Virus record (IMG/VR): IMGVR_UViG_3300042673_000128
Span: 1-27,628 of that record
Length of the DNA: 27,628 nt
Direction: 5' to 3' (one strand)
Source: a virus
In this document: one piece after another, positions 8,245 to 13,589 of the stretch
Layout of the letters: every line of letters starts with the position of its first letter
Position numbering within the stretch: position 1 is the stretch's first letter
Notes under the pieces: generated by a model
The model's input: only the letters and a program-made list of their open reading frames with translations
Databases searched by the model: none
What the model was told of the DNA's origin: nothing
Position numbers and translations under genes: made by a program

Positions 8245-8342
8245 AATCGCAACGTCCAAAAGGCGTGGTTTATAAACCTAAAAAAGAGAATGTAAAGAAA
8301 CTACAAATCTTCCTTCAGAAACTAAAACAAAATGAAAACTAA
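8232..8342 (+). CDS. Small basic protein, 36 residues
   Basis: A short reading frame that links the connector and holin genes, overlapping the former by 13 nt and the latter by 11 nt, in keeping with the packing of this operon. The product MVSVKSQRPKGVVYKPKK... is strongly basic (about ten Lys/Arg of 36) and has no recognised domain. Without it there would be a gap of 87 bp in an otherwise gapless stretch. Unknown function; real coding is probable but unproven. Confidence 0.5.
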   Translation: MVSVKSQRPKGVVYKPKKENVKKLQIFLQKLKQNEN

Positions 8343-8757
8343 ACTTTCAATATTCGCATTCTCTGTTTTGACAATACTCGCACCTGTAAAACCTTTGGTT
8401 ATAATCGCTATTATGTTTATCATTTTGGATACTGCTTTCGGAATATGGAGAAGCGTAAAGAAAAACGGATGGGCATCAATACGTTCACGCAGACTTTCAC
8501 ACACGATTTCTAAGAGCCTTTTATATAGCGGTGCGATAGTATTTATCTTTTTACTTGAAAAGTACGTTGTAGCGGATTTATTAGGGCATTTCATAGCAAT
8601 TGATTTAGTGTTGACCAAAGCATTCACAACGTTCTGCGTGTTTACTGAGATTAAAAGCATCAATGAAAGCTATCATTCAGTTACAGGTGTTAATGTTTGG
8701 GACAGATTTGTAAAGTTTTTAAAACGTTCTAAGGAACAAATGGAGGATTTAAAATGA
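8332..8757 (+). CDS. Phage holin
   Basis: A 141-residue membrane protein with hydrophobic segments at about residues 17-39 (PLVIIAIMFIILDTAFGIW) and 62-82 (SLLYSGAIVFIFLLEKYVV), plus a weaker one around 90-105. The LDTAFGIWRSVKKNG segment and the C-terminal FTEIKSINESY are typical of the toxin-secretion/phage-lysis holin family found in Bacillota and Bacteroidota. It would form the inner-membrane lesion that releases or activates the endolysin. The downstream gene is the amidase, overlapping as ATGA. The cytoplasmic C-terminus is charged (KRSKEQMEDLK). Confidence 0.8.
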   Translation: MKTKLSIFAFSVLTILAPVKPLVIIAIMFIILDTAFGIWRSVKKNGWASIRSRRLSHTISKSLLYSGAIVFIFLLEKYVVADLLGHFIAIDLVLTKAFTTFCVFTEIKSINESYHSVTGVNVWDRFVKFLKRSKEQMEDLK

Positions 8758-9404
8758 AAAAGTTAGACATTCAAGCAATCAAGCAAGTACGTTTAAAAGA
8801 CAATCAGTATTTTGCTGAGGCTTCACCTAAGACACAAATCTATCTACACCATACTGCAGGTAATGGAAATGCTGAAGGGGTTTCTCGTTATTGGAACGGC
8901 AACGATTCAAGGATCGCAACTGCATTTATCATCGGTGAAAACGGAACGATTGTACAGTGCTTTTCATCTAAGCATTGGGCGTGGCATTTAGGGATTGACC
9001 AAGAGGATTTTGCACGTAATGGTGCGAAGTATTCTAACCTAAACAAACTATCTGTTGGAATTGAAGTCTGCAACTGGGGTTATCTTAAAAAGAAAGGTGA
9101 TAAGTATTATAACTATGCAGGTGGCGTTGTTAATCCATCTTACGTTACTGAACTTGAAACACCTTACAAAGGATATAAGTATTGGTACAAATACTCTGAT
9201 GCTCAAATTGAATCACTTCGTCAATTAGTAGTTTATCTTTGTGATACATATGACATTCCTAAGGAATACAGAAGCGAAATCTGGGCAATTGATAAGGAAG
9301 CATTCAAAGGAAGCAAGGGAATCTTCACACATAACTCAGTGCGTAAAGATAAATCAGATATGTATCCGTGTCCAAGAGTAATCAAAATGCTTCAGAGCCT
9401 ATGA
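8754..9404 (+). CDS. N-acetylmuramoyl-L-alanine amidase (endolysin, Amidase_2 type)
   Basis: A 216-residue enzyme that cleaves the amide bond between muramic acid and the stem peptide. Motifs in order: IYLHHTAGNG (zinc ligand among His32/His33), RIATAFIIGENGTIVQCF, LSVGIEVCNWG (Glu104 region), FTHNSVRKDKSDMYPCP (second zinc His193, then Lys200, Asp202 and Cys206). This is the Amidase_2/PGRP arrangement. There is no signal peptide and no separate wall-binding domain; release would depend on the holin immediately upstream. The start overlaps the holin stop, and the stop overlaps the spanin-like gene. Confidence 0.9.
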   Translation: MKKLDIQAIKQVRLKDNQYFAEASPKTQIYLHHTAGNGNAEGVSRYWNGNDSRIATAFIIGENGTIVQCFSSKHWAWHLGIDQEDFARNGAKYSNLNKLSVGIEVCNWGYLKKKGDKYYNYAGGVVNPSYVTELETPYKGYKYWYKYSDAQIESLRQLVVYLCDTYDIPKEYRSEIWAIDKEAFKGSKGIFTHNSVRKDKSDMYPCPRVIKMLQSL

Positions 9405-9835
9405 GATTTGTAATCTTAGTTTTATTACTTGCATCCTGCTCAGCTAATTACCATCTGCGTAAAGCAATGAAAAAAGGCTATCGTTGTGATGAAACAGGAG
9501 ACACAATTACTATTAGTTCAATAGATTCAATTCCTTACGTTTTAAGGGACTCTATTTTCTGGGAGAAGGTAATTGTTCAGAAAGATACGATAGTTCGTTA
9601 TAAGACTTCCTACGTGCCTAAAACACGATATGAAACAAAGATTGAATATAAGTACAAAACCAAAGTAGTTAACGCTGAGGTTCAAAAGGTAAAGTTTCAA
9701 AACAAATACATCACAAAATACAAAACTCGTTGGATTTTTGTTATTATTGCATTTATTCTTGGATTCCTTTTACGGTTATCCTTAAGTGAAACCTTTAGAA
9801 GTAGGTTAAAACTTCTGCCTAAACTATTCAAATGA
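9401..9835 (+). CDS. Putative unimolecular spanin (lipoprotein with C-terminal membrane anchor)
   Basis: Starting at the ATG overlapping the amidase stop (an in-frame GTG at 9368 is less likely), the 144-residue product has a lipoprotein signal, RFVILVLLLASCS, with lipobox LASC and Cys13 as the acylated residue. A Lys/Tyr/Thr/Val-rich periplasmic stretch likely to form beta strands follows (about 50-108). One transmembrane segment lies near the end (WIFVIIAFILGFLLRL, about 111-126), then a basic tail that obeys the positive-inside rule. This is the layout of u-spanins such as phage T1 gp11, which tether outer to inner membrane and fuse them at the end of lysis. The third position in the lysis cassette supports this. 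Function is inferred from topology, not homology. Confidence 0.7.
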   Translation: MRFVILVLLLASCSANYHLRKAMKKGYRCDETGDTITISSIDSIPYVLRDSIFWEKVIVQKDTIVRYKTSYVPKTRYETKIEYKYKTKVVNAEVQKVKFQNKYITKYKTRWIFVIIAFILGFLLRLSLSETFRSRLKLLPKLFK

Positions 9836-10869
9836 ATAAACAGACACGCTTTAGATTGCAGGAAGATGAGATAGAAATCTTAAATTCATATAGGGCAATC
9901 AAATTAGAATCCAATGGACTTGGATTAGATGATAAGGATGTAAAACACGGATGGTTAAAATCTAAAAACGCATCTTTATTCTTTAAGAATCCAAACTTTA
10001 GGGAATCGGAGGAAACAAATTACAAGGAATTACAGGAAGCAATCTTAAATGACATTCGAGAATTCAAACCTGAATATCCAACAATCTTTCGTAATCCTTC
10101 AACGGATGGTCACTTGTTAGTTGTAGACCCTGCCGACATTCATATCGGAAAACTTTGTGAAGCATTTGAAACAGGTGAGGACTACAACAATCAGATTGCA
10201 GTTCAACGTGTTAAAGAAGGTGTTCAGGGCATCTTAGATAAAAGCTCAGGGTTTAACATTGATAAGATTCTGTTTATTGGAGGTAATGACATCCTTCACA
10301 TTGATACTCCTAAACGTCAAACTACTTCAGGCACTCCACAGGACACAGATGGAATGTGGTATTCTAATTTTCTAATCGCAAAACAATTATATGTTGACAT
10401 CCTTGAAACACTATTGGCAGTTGCTGATGTTCACTTTACTTTTAATCCTTCCAATCACGATTACACACACGGATTCTTTTTGGCAGACGTTATCCAGACT
10501 TGGTTTCGCAATTGCGAGAATATTACTTTTGACTGTAGTATTGCTCATCGTAAAGGTTTTTTGTATGGTCGTAATCTAATTGGAACTACACACGGAGATG
10601 GAGCAAAGAACGCAGACCTACCTTTATTGATGGCAACCGAGTTTTCACACGAGTGGAGCTTATCTAAGCACAGGTATGTTTACACCCATCACGTTCACCA
10701 TAAAACAAGTAAAGACTACGTTGGATGCACAGTTGAATCACTGCGTTCACCATCAGGAACTGATTCTTGGCATCACAGAAATGGATACCAACATTCACCA
10801 AAAGCAGTAGAGGGATTCCTACATCACAAAGATTTCGGGCAGGTCTGCCGAATTACTCACATATTTTAG
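9832..10869 (+). CDS. Calcineurin-like metallophosphoesterase
   Basis: A 345-residue protein with the ordered metal-binding motifs of the calcineurin-like phosphoesterase superfamily: D102-I-H104 (PADIHIGKL), GGND at 150-153, NHD at 208-210, HGDG at 254-257 and HHVHH at 286-290. The N-terminal ~95 residues are helical and not part of the core. Substrate is unknown; related enzymes cleave nucleic acids, cyclic nucleotides or phosphoproteins. Placement right after the lysis genes and before the terminator suggests late expression; the gene may help degrade host DNA or counter a host nucleotide signal, but that is speculation. Start overlaps the spanin stop (ATGA). Confidence 0.8.
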   Translation: MNKQTRFRLQEDEIEILNSYRAIKLESNGLGLDDKDVKHGWLKSKNASLFFKNPNFRESEETNYKELQEAILNDIREFKPEYPTIFRNPSTDGHLLVVDPADIHIGKLCEAFETGEDYNNQIAVQRVKEGVQGILDKSSGFNIDKILFIGGNDILHIDTPKRQTTSGTPQDTDGMWYSNFLIAKQLYVDILETLLAVADVHFTFNPSNHDYTHGFFLADVIQTWFRNCENITFDCSIAHRKGFLYGRNLIGTTHGDGAKNADLPLLMATEFSHEWSLSKHRYVYTHHVHHKTSKDYVGCTVESLRSPSGTDSWHHRNGYQHSPKAVEGFLHHKDFGQVCRITHIF

Positions 10870-10877
10870 TATATTTG
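10870..10877 (+). promoter_or_regulatory. Possible -7 element (TATATTTG) just upstream of a terminator
   Basis: TATATTTG directly follows the stop codon of the phosphoesterase gene and matches the Bacteroidota -7 consensus TAnnTTTG. No TTG is found at the proper -33 spacing. If active it would make an RNA of roughly 58 nt ending at the terminator at 10905-10941. Confidence 0.35.
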
Positions 10878-10904
10878 TGCTTTCATAGCTAATTAGGTTT
10901 TAAG

Positions 10905-10941
10905 AAAGGGTTGACAGTTGAAAGCGTTGACCCTTTTTTTT
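10905..10941 (+). terminator. Strong rho-independent terminator of the late operon
   Basis: An 11-bp stem (10905-10915 AAAGGGTTGAC with 10926-10936 GTTGACCCTTT, two G-T wobbles), a 10-nt loop and eight T residues (10934-10941). It separates the rightward structural/lysis transcript from the oppositely oriented gene at 11014-11559. The remaining bases to 11013 hold no gene that I can see. Confidence 0.88.
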
Positions 10942-11013
10942 GTCACATAAACTGGATGAAATCGGTTTTATTCCGTTTATCTGCATAATATTTTACCATT
11001 ATTCTGTTACAAG

Positions 11014-11559
11014 TTAGGATACATTACGAACTATATCAATAGTACATCCAAATATATGTAAGACTTCAAGTAATCCATCTAACATTATATTTGATTTTCC
11101 TTGTTCAATTTTACGAATAACTTTTAAAGATATGCCAAATCTTTCAGCAAATTCTGGTTGCGTCATTTTAATTTGCCTCCTTTTTTCTTTAACAAAATTT
11201 GCTATTTTTAGCATATTGAATCCATTGTCATCTGATAGAATTTGTTCTAAATTAGGAGTGATTAATAAAGGACTAACTAAAATACTATTCAACAAGTACG
11301 CACCTTTATTTAATTCTTTTTGAATCCAATATCTTTCTCTTATATCTATATCATCATCTATATTTAAGTATTCCAATACTTCAACTATTGGACAATGTCC
11401 TATTTGTTGAAGTTCATTTACCCATTGATTAATTTTATTAGAATGACTTTGTTTGAGGTGTTGTAAAGGGCGAATCATTCCTTGAGTAGATTTACCTATG
11501 TAATGTATTGAATTTGTAAATGGACATTTTAATGCGTAAATCAATCTTTTAGCTTCCAT
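11014..11559 (-). CDS. GIY-YIG nuclease domain fused to an XRE-type helix-turn-helix
   Basis: A 181-residue protein, the only clear gene on the - strand. Residues 5-~95 look like a GIY-YIG domain: LIYALK (the GIY strand), HYIGKS (the YIG strand, 19-24), Arg30, His34, candidate metal-binding Glu75 in RERYWIQ, and Asn91. Residues about 120-180 form a five-helix XRE/HipB-like domain with MTQPEFAERFGISLKVIRKIEQGKS as helix-turn-helix (132-156). The gene diverges from the canonical early promoter at 11692-11721, the position normally held by a phage repressor. It may therefore be an autoregulating repressor with an added nuclease-fold domain, or an HTH-targeted nuclease/defence factor. Both domain calls are from visible motifs; function is inference. 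Confidence 0.78.
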   Translation of the reverse strand: MEAKRLIYALKCPFTNSIHYIGKSTQGMIRPLQHLKQSHSNKINQWVNELQQIGHCPIVEVLEYLNIDDDIDIRERYWIQKELNKGAYLLNSILVSPLLITPNLEQILSDDNGFNMLKIANFVKEKRRQIKMTQPEFAERFGISLKVIRKIEQGKSNIMLDGLLEVLHIFGCTIDIVRNVS

Positions 11560-11578
11560 ATTTATATCTTTTGTAGTA

Positions 11579-11586
11579 TAAAGATA
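11579..11586 (-). promoter_or_regulatory. Possible -7 element for the leftward regulator gene
   Basis: Read on the - strand, TATCTTTA sits 20 bp upstream of the ATG and differs from TAnnTTTG only in the last base. A second candidate, TATTTTTG, lies at 11658-11665 on the same strand. Neither has a clear TTG at -33, so the true leftward promoter is undecided. Confidence 0.35.
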
Positions 11587-11614
11587 AGAAATTCAATCCA
11601 ATTTCTTTACATTA

Positions 11615-11630
11615 ATACCTTATCGGGTAT
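11615..11630. promoter_or_regulatory. Candidate operator (inverted repeat)
   Basis: ATACC-TTATCG-GGTAT, a perfect 5-bp inverted repeat with a 6-bp centre, in the divergent intergenic region between the HTH gene and the early promoter. Its size and place suit a dimeric XRE regulator, but only one copy is seen, so chance is possible. Confidence 0.35.
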
Positions 11631-11691
11631 AAATTTTCCCAGTAAATACAAGCAATTCAAAAATAATTTGTTAAAATGTGAAAAATATTTG

Positions 11692-11721
11692 TTGATAATT
11701 GAAACCTTATTTCTATATTTG
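11692..11721 (+). promoter_or_regulatory. Early rightward promoter of Bacteroidota type
   Basis: TTG at 11692-11694, exactly 19 bp, then TATATTTG at 11714-11721, matching the -33/-7 consensus of the Bacteroidota housekeeping sigma factor. Transcription would start near 11728, about 28 bp before the first early gene. It is the best promoter match noticed in the window and lies divergently from the putative repressor. Confidence 0.82.
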
Positions 11722-11755
11722 CATATAATTAGTTCACAAACAAAAATTAAACGCT

Positions 11756-11920
11756 ATGAAAAAACAAGAAATGATTAACGTAATTATGCTTGAAGAAAAA
11801 GCATTATACGAAGCAGTTCAGCAAGCCATTGCATTATTAGGGTTAGACAATGAAATAACTCAATCTGCAATTACACGATGGAGTACAGTTAATAAATTAG
11901 TAAAATCTTTAGGACTATGA
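11756..11920 (+). CDS. First early gene, 54-residue unknown protein
   Basis: A short frame starting MKKQEMINVIMLEEKA and ending VNKLVKSLGL, with stop TGA overlapping the next ATG (ATGA), the pattern used throughout the early operon. The product looks like a small helical protein; the segment NEITQSAITRWSTVNKLVKSL resembles a helix-turn-helix-sized unit but no family is recognised. It is the first gene behind the strong promoter at 11692-11721, so it is probably expressed immediately on infection, as host-takeover proteins often are. Confidence 0.65.
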   Translation: MKKQEMINVIMLEEKALYEAVQQAIALLGLDNEITQSAITRWSTVNKLVKSLGL

Positions 11921-12111
11921 AAAATTTAAACGAAACACAAAAGGACATTTTAGGAACTTTATTTGCATTATCATTAGTGTTCACTGTGGTGGGTTATTTT
12001 ACCGTTACGCAACCAAACTATGTTGAAACGAATGAAGAGCCTGTAATCGAAGCTAAGCACGTTCAATCGCCTGTATTAGAGCAATACGGAAAACTATTTA
12101 CTAAAAACTAA
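11917..12111 (+). CDS. Small single-span membrane protein
   Basis: A 64-residue protein with a short hydrophilic N-terminus, one hydrophobic segment at about 11-30 (ILGTLFALSLVFTVVGYFTV) and a polar, acidic remainder. It is likely an inner-membrane protein with a periplasmic or cytoplasmic tail of ~34 residues. No family recognised. Its start overlaps the previous stop as ATGA, so the two are translationally coupled. Early expression of small membrane proteins is common in phages (for example superinfection exclusion), but nothing in the sequence proves this role. Confidence 0.6.
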   Translation: MKNLNETQKDILGTLFALSLVFTVVGYFTVTQPNYVETNEEPVIEAKHVQSPVLEQYGKLFTKN

Positions 12112-12115
12112 AACG

Positions 12116-12478
12116 ATGACTTACGAAGAACTAAAACAAGAATTTAATCAAATTGGATTTGTTGTATTTGATTACAATCATTCAGAAATGCATTGCGAAT
12201 ATAAAAAAGGGAACATTTCTTTTTATGTTATTTTGGATTGGCAAACAACAAGTTTTAATTATGAGGATGGTAGATATGATTATGTAGTAATGCCTAAAAA
12301 AGGATTTTGGTACACAGATGAAGACCCTTATACAGAAAACATAATGCAATTTACAGATGGTTATACTAAGTGGATAACTGAAATGATAGAGTTAGCTTAT
12401 TATAATAGCGAGTTTTTACTAAATTTTTTAATGCGAGATGAAGATGAAGAACGTGAATTTTACTTGTATGGTATATAG
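12116..12478 (+). CDS. Unknown acidic early protein
   Basis: A 120-residue protein, rich in Tyr, Phe, Trp, Asp and Glu, with no recognised family. The N-terminus (TYEELKQEFNQIGF) is helical, the middle (ISFYVILDWQTTSFNY, RYDYVVMP) looks like beta strands, and the C-terminus is helical and strongly acidic (MRDEDEEREFY). High acidity and aromatic content are seen in small DNA-mimic and inhibitor proteins, but this is only suggestive. It lies 4 bp after the preceding stop in the early operon. Confidence 0.6.
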   Translation: MTYEELKQEFNQIGFVVFDYNHSEMHCEYKKGNISFYVILDWQTTSFNYEDGRYDYVVMPKKGFWYTDEDPYTENIMQFTDGYTKWITEMIELAYYNSEFLLNFLMRDEDEEREFYLYGI

Positions 12479-12488
12479 ATTGCAACTG

Positions 12489-12596
12489 ATGAAAAGGTTC
12501 TGGGCAACCAAATCATCACACGAAACAATCAGAGGTACATTTAATGAGGAACTGTACAAAAGAATATGTGAAATTAAATTTAATGAGAAGCTATGA
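12489..12596 (+). CDS. Micro-gene, basic protein of 35 (up to 52) residues
   Basis: The frame runs from an ATG at 12438 to a TGA at 12594-12596 and has several in-frame ATGs (12438, 12444, 12468, 12489). I give the shortest, which avoids a 41-nt overlap with the previous gene; the true start is not decided. The product ends ELYKRICEIKFNEKL and is basic and helical. The stop overlaps the next start as ATGA, which supports real translation. Unknown function. Confidence 0.45.
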   Translation: MKRFWATKSSHETIRGTFNEELYKRICEIKFNEKL

Positions 12597-12703
12597 AAAA
12601 AAACGAAAGAAAATTTGTAGAGTTTGTCCACGTTTACATAGTGCTACCTATGTACATTTGTATGTTTATTTTAATGATTATTAACTATAAAAAATTGATA
12701 TGA
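12593..12703 (+). CDS. Micro-gene, 36-residue single-span membrane protein
   Basis: Encodes a basic N-terminus (MKKNERKF), one hydrophobic span of about 20 residues (VYIVLPMYICMFILMII) and a basic C-terminus (NYKKLI). Start and stop both overlap neighbouring genes as ATGA, which is strong positional support for such a short frame. Function is unknown. Confidence 0.55.
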   Translation: MKKNERKFVEFVHVYIVLPMYICMFILMIINYKKLI

Positions 12704-12912
12704 CACCAAGAGAAAAAGCGGAAGAGTTAATTGATAAATTAATTAAACCAATGATTCATTTACATCAGTATCCTCTTTGTTTGGAAGCGGCAATAGAATG
12801 TGCATTGATTGCAGTTGATGAAGTAATTGAGTCTTTACACGAGCATCATTGGCAAAATAGGAATGTTACGGAATATTATAGGGAGGTTAAACAAGAAATA
12901 GAAAAGCTATGA
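12700..12912 (+). CDS. Small helical phage protein of unknown function
   Basis: A 70-residue helical protein: TPREKAEELIDKLIKPM, then CLEAAIECALIAVDEVIESL and WQNRNVTEYYREVKQEIEKL. I have seen similar AVDE(I/V)IE...WQNR...VKQEIEKL proteins as common hypotheticals in Bacteroidota phage early regions, but no function is known to me. Start and stop overlap the adjacent genes as ATGA. Confidence 0.7.
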   Translation: MTPREKAEELIDKLIKPMIHLHQYPLCLEAAIECALIAVDEVIESLHEHHWQNRNVTEYYREVKQEIEKL

Positions 12913-13076
12913 GATACAAACTAATTTATAAAATAGGAATGGCAACAGTACAGGAGTGGATCTTTACATCAAAAAGTTTAGCGTACTGGAAGAAAATGGA
13001 CTTAATTGAAACAGGACGTTTTAATATGGGTAGTTTTAAAATCGAACAATTTGATGTTCTAAATTGGAACAAATGA
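12909..13076 (+). CDS. Unknown 55-residue early protein
   Basis: A short frame beginning MRYKLIYKIGMATVQEW and ending FKIEQFDVLNWNK. It is basic with alternating hydrophobic residues, likely a small beta-alpha-beta domain. ATGA overlaps at both ends (12909-12912 and 13073-13076) place it firmly in the operon. No family recognised. Confidence 0.6.
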   Translation: MRYKLIYKIGMATVQEWIFTSKSLAYWKKMDLIETGRFNMGSFKIEQFDVLNWNK

Positions 13077-13471
13077 GTGAGTTTATAGATAAAATAAACT
13101 ATCTAATTGAACGAGATGGTTTGAATGCACGCAACAGAAAACGAGAAATAATTTATCGTAAATGTTATTTACAAAGTAAGCTGCGAGAATTAGGGATGAA
13201 TTTCAGGCAAATAGGTGAAATGTTTAATCAACACCATGCTTCAGTTATTCACAACATAAAGACTCACAAAATAATGTCTGATTTATATGCTGACATTTAT
13301 TCAACTGAAATTAGTGATTACGTTGCTGAATTAACAGGATTGAAATTTGAGCCTCCAAAGCGTAATTTAGTTGAAGATATTATGTATTGCAATAAGTTAT
13401 ACGATTTGAGAATAATAAAAAGACGAATTAAAGAAAATTATTATGATCATTACAAAACAATAATTGAATAA
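13073..13471 (+). CDS. DnaA domain IV-like DNA-binding protein
   Basis: From the ATG overlapping the previous stop (an upstream TTG at 13064 is unlikely), 132 residues. Residues about 22-66 resemble the DNA-binding domain IV of DnaA: RKREIIYRKCYLQSKLRELG, then MNFRQIGEMFNQHHASVIHNIKTHK, where FNxHHASVIH parallels the DnaA signature helix (DHSTVLHAxxKI). There is no AAA+ ATPase domain. The C-terminal half is helical and basic (LRIIKRRIKENYYDHYK). It lies directly upstream of the replication gene and candidate origin, so it may bind DnaA-box-like sites to recruit or block initiation. DNA binding is a good inference; the exact role is not known. Confidence 0.7.
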   Translation: MSEFIDKINYLIERDGLNARNRKREIIYRKCYLQSKLRELGMNFRQIGEMFNQHHASVIHNIKTHKIMSDLYADIYSTEISDYVAELTGLKFEPPKRNLVEDIMYCNKLYDLRIIKRRIKENYYDHYKTIIE

Positions 13472-13477
13472 TTGCGT

Positions 13478-13485
13478 TATATTTG
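13478..13485 (+). promoter_or_regulatory. Candidate promoter -7 element (TATATTTG) for the replication leader
   Basis: TATATTTG matches TAnnTTTG; the start site would fall near 13491, exactly where the CGGT...ACCG hairpin begins. No TTG occurs at the ideal -33 distance (one is at 13464-13466, too near), so the promoter may be weak or activator-dependent. Confidence 0.5.
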
Positions 13486-13490
13486 TATAT

Positions 13491-13585
13491 CGGTAGGCAG
13501 ACCGTAAAGAAAACATTATTAGAAACCCTATTGGTTAGTAGCACTGCCTTGCGAACGCTGATAGGGTTTTACTATTTAAAGGCAG
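13491..13585 (+). ncRNA. Structured leader RNA with competing AGGCAG/CTGCCT pairings
   Basis: A 118-bp gap between genes. Hairpin 1: CGGT (13491-13494), loop AGGCAG (13495-13500), ACCG (13501-13504). A 9-bp stem AAACCCTAT (13523-13531) with ATAGGGTTT (13561-13569) encloses hairpin 2: GCA, loop CTGCCT (13544-13549), TGC. The two loops are perfectly complementary over 6 nt (kissing loop). A second AGGCAG lies at 13580-13585, five bases before the ATG at 13590, in the ribosome-binding position. CTGCCT can therefore pair with either copy. The 9-bp stem ends in TTTT, so it could also attenuate transcription. Leader switch or small RNA are both possible. Confidence 0.55.
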
Positions 13586-13589
13586 TTAA

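Noticed and set aside
10391-10579. A hydrophobic 62-residue + strand frame inside the phosphoesterase gene.
   Set aside because: It lies wholly within conserved metal-binding coding sequence; likely a shadow.
10945-10982. An imperfect inverted repeat (ATAAAC...GTTTAT) considered as a terminator for the leftward gene or an attachment site.
   Set aside because: No T run follows on the - strand, the stem has a bulge, and no integrase is nearby.
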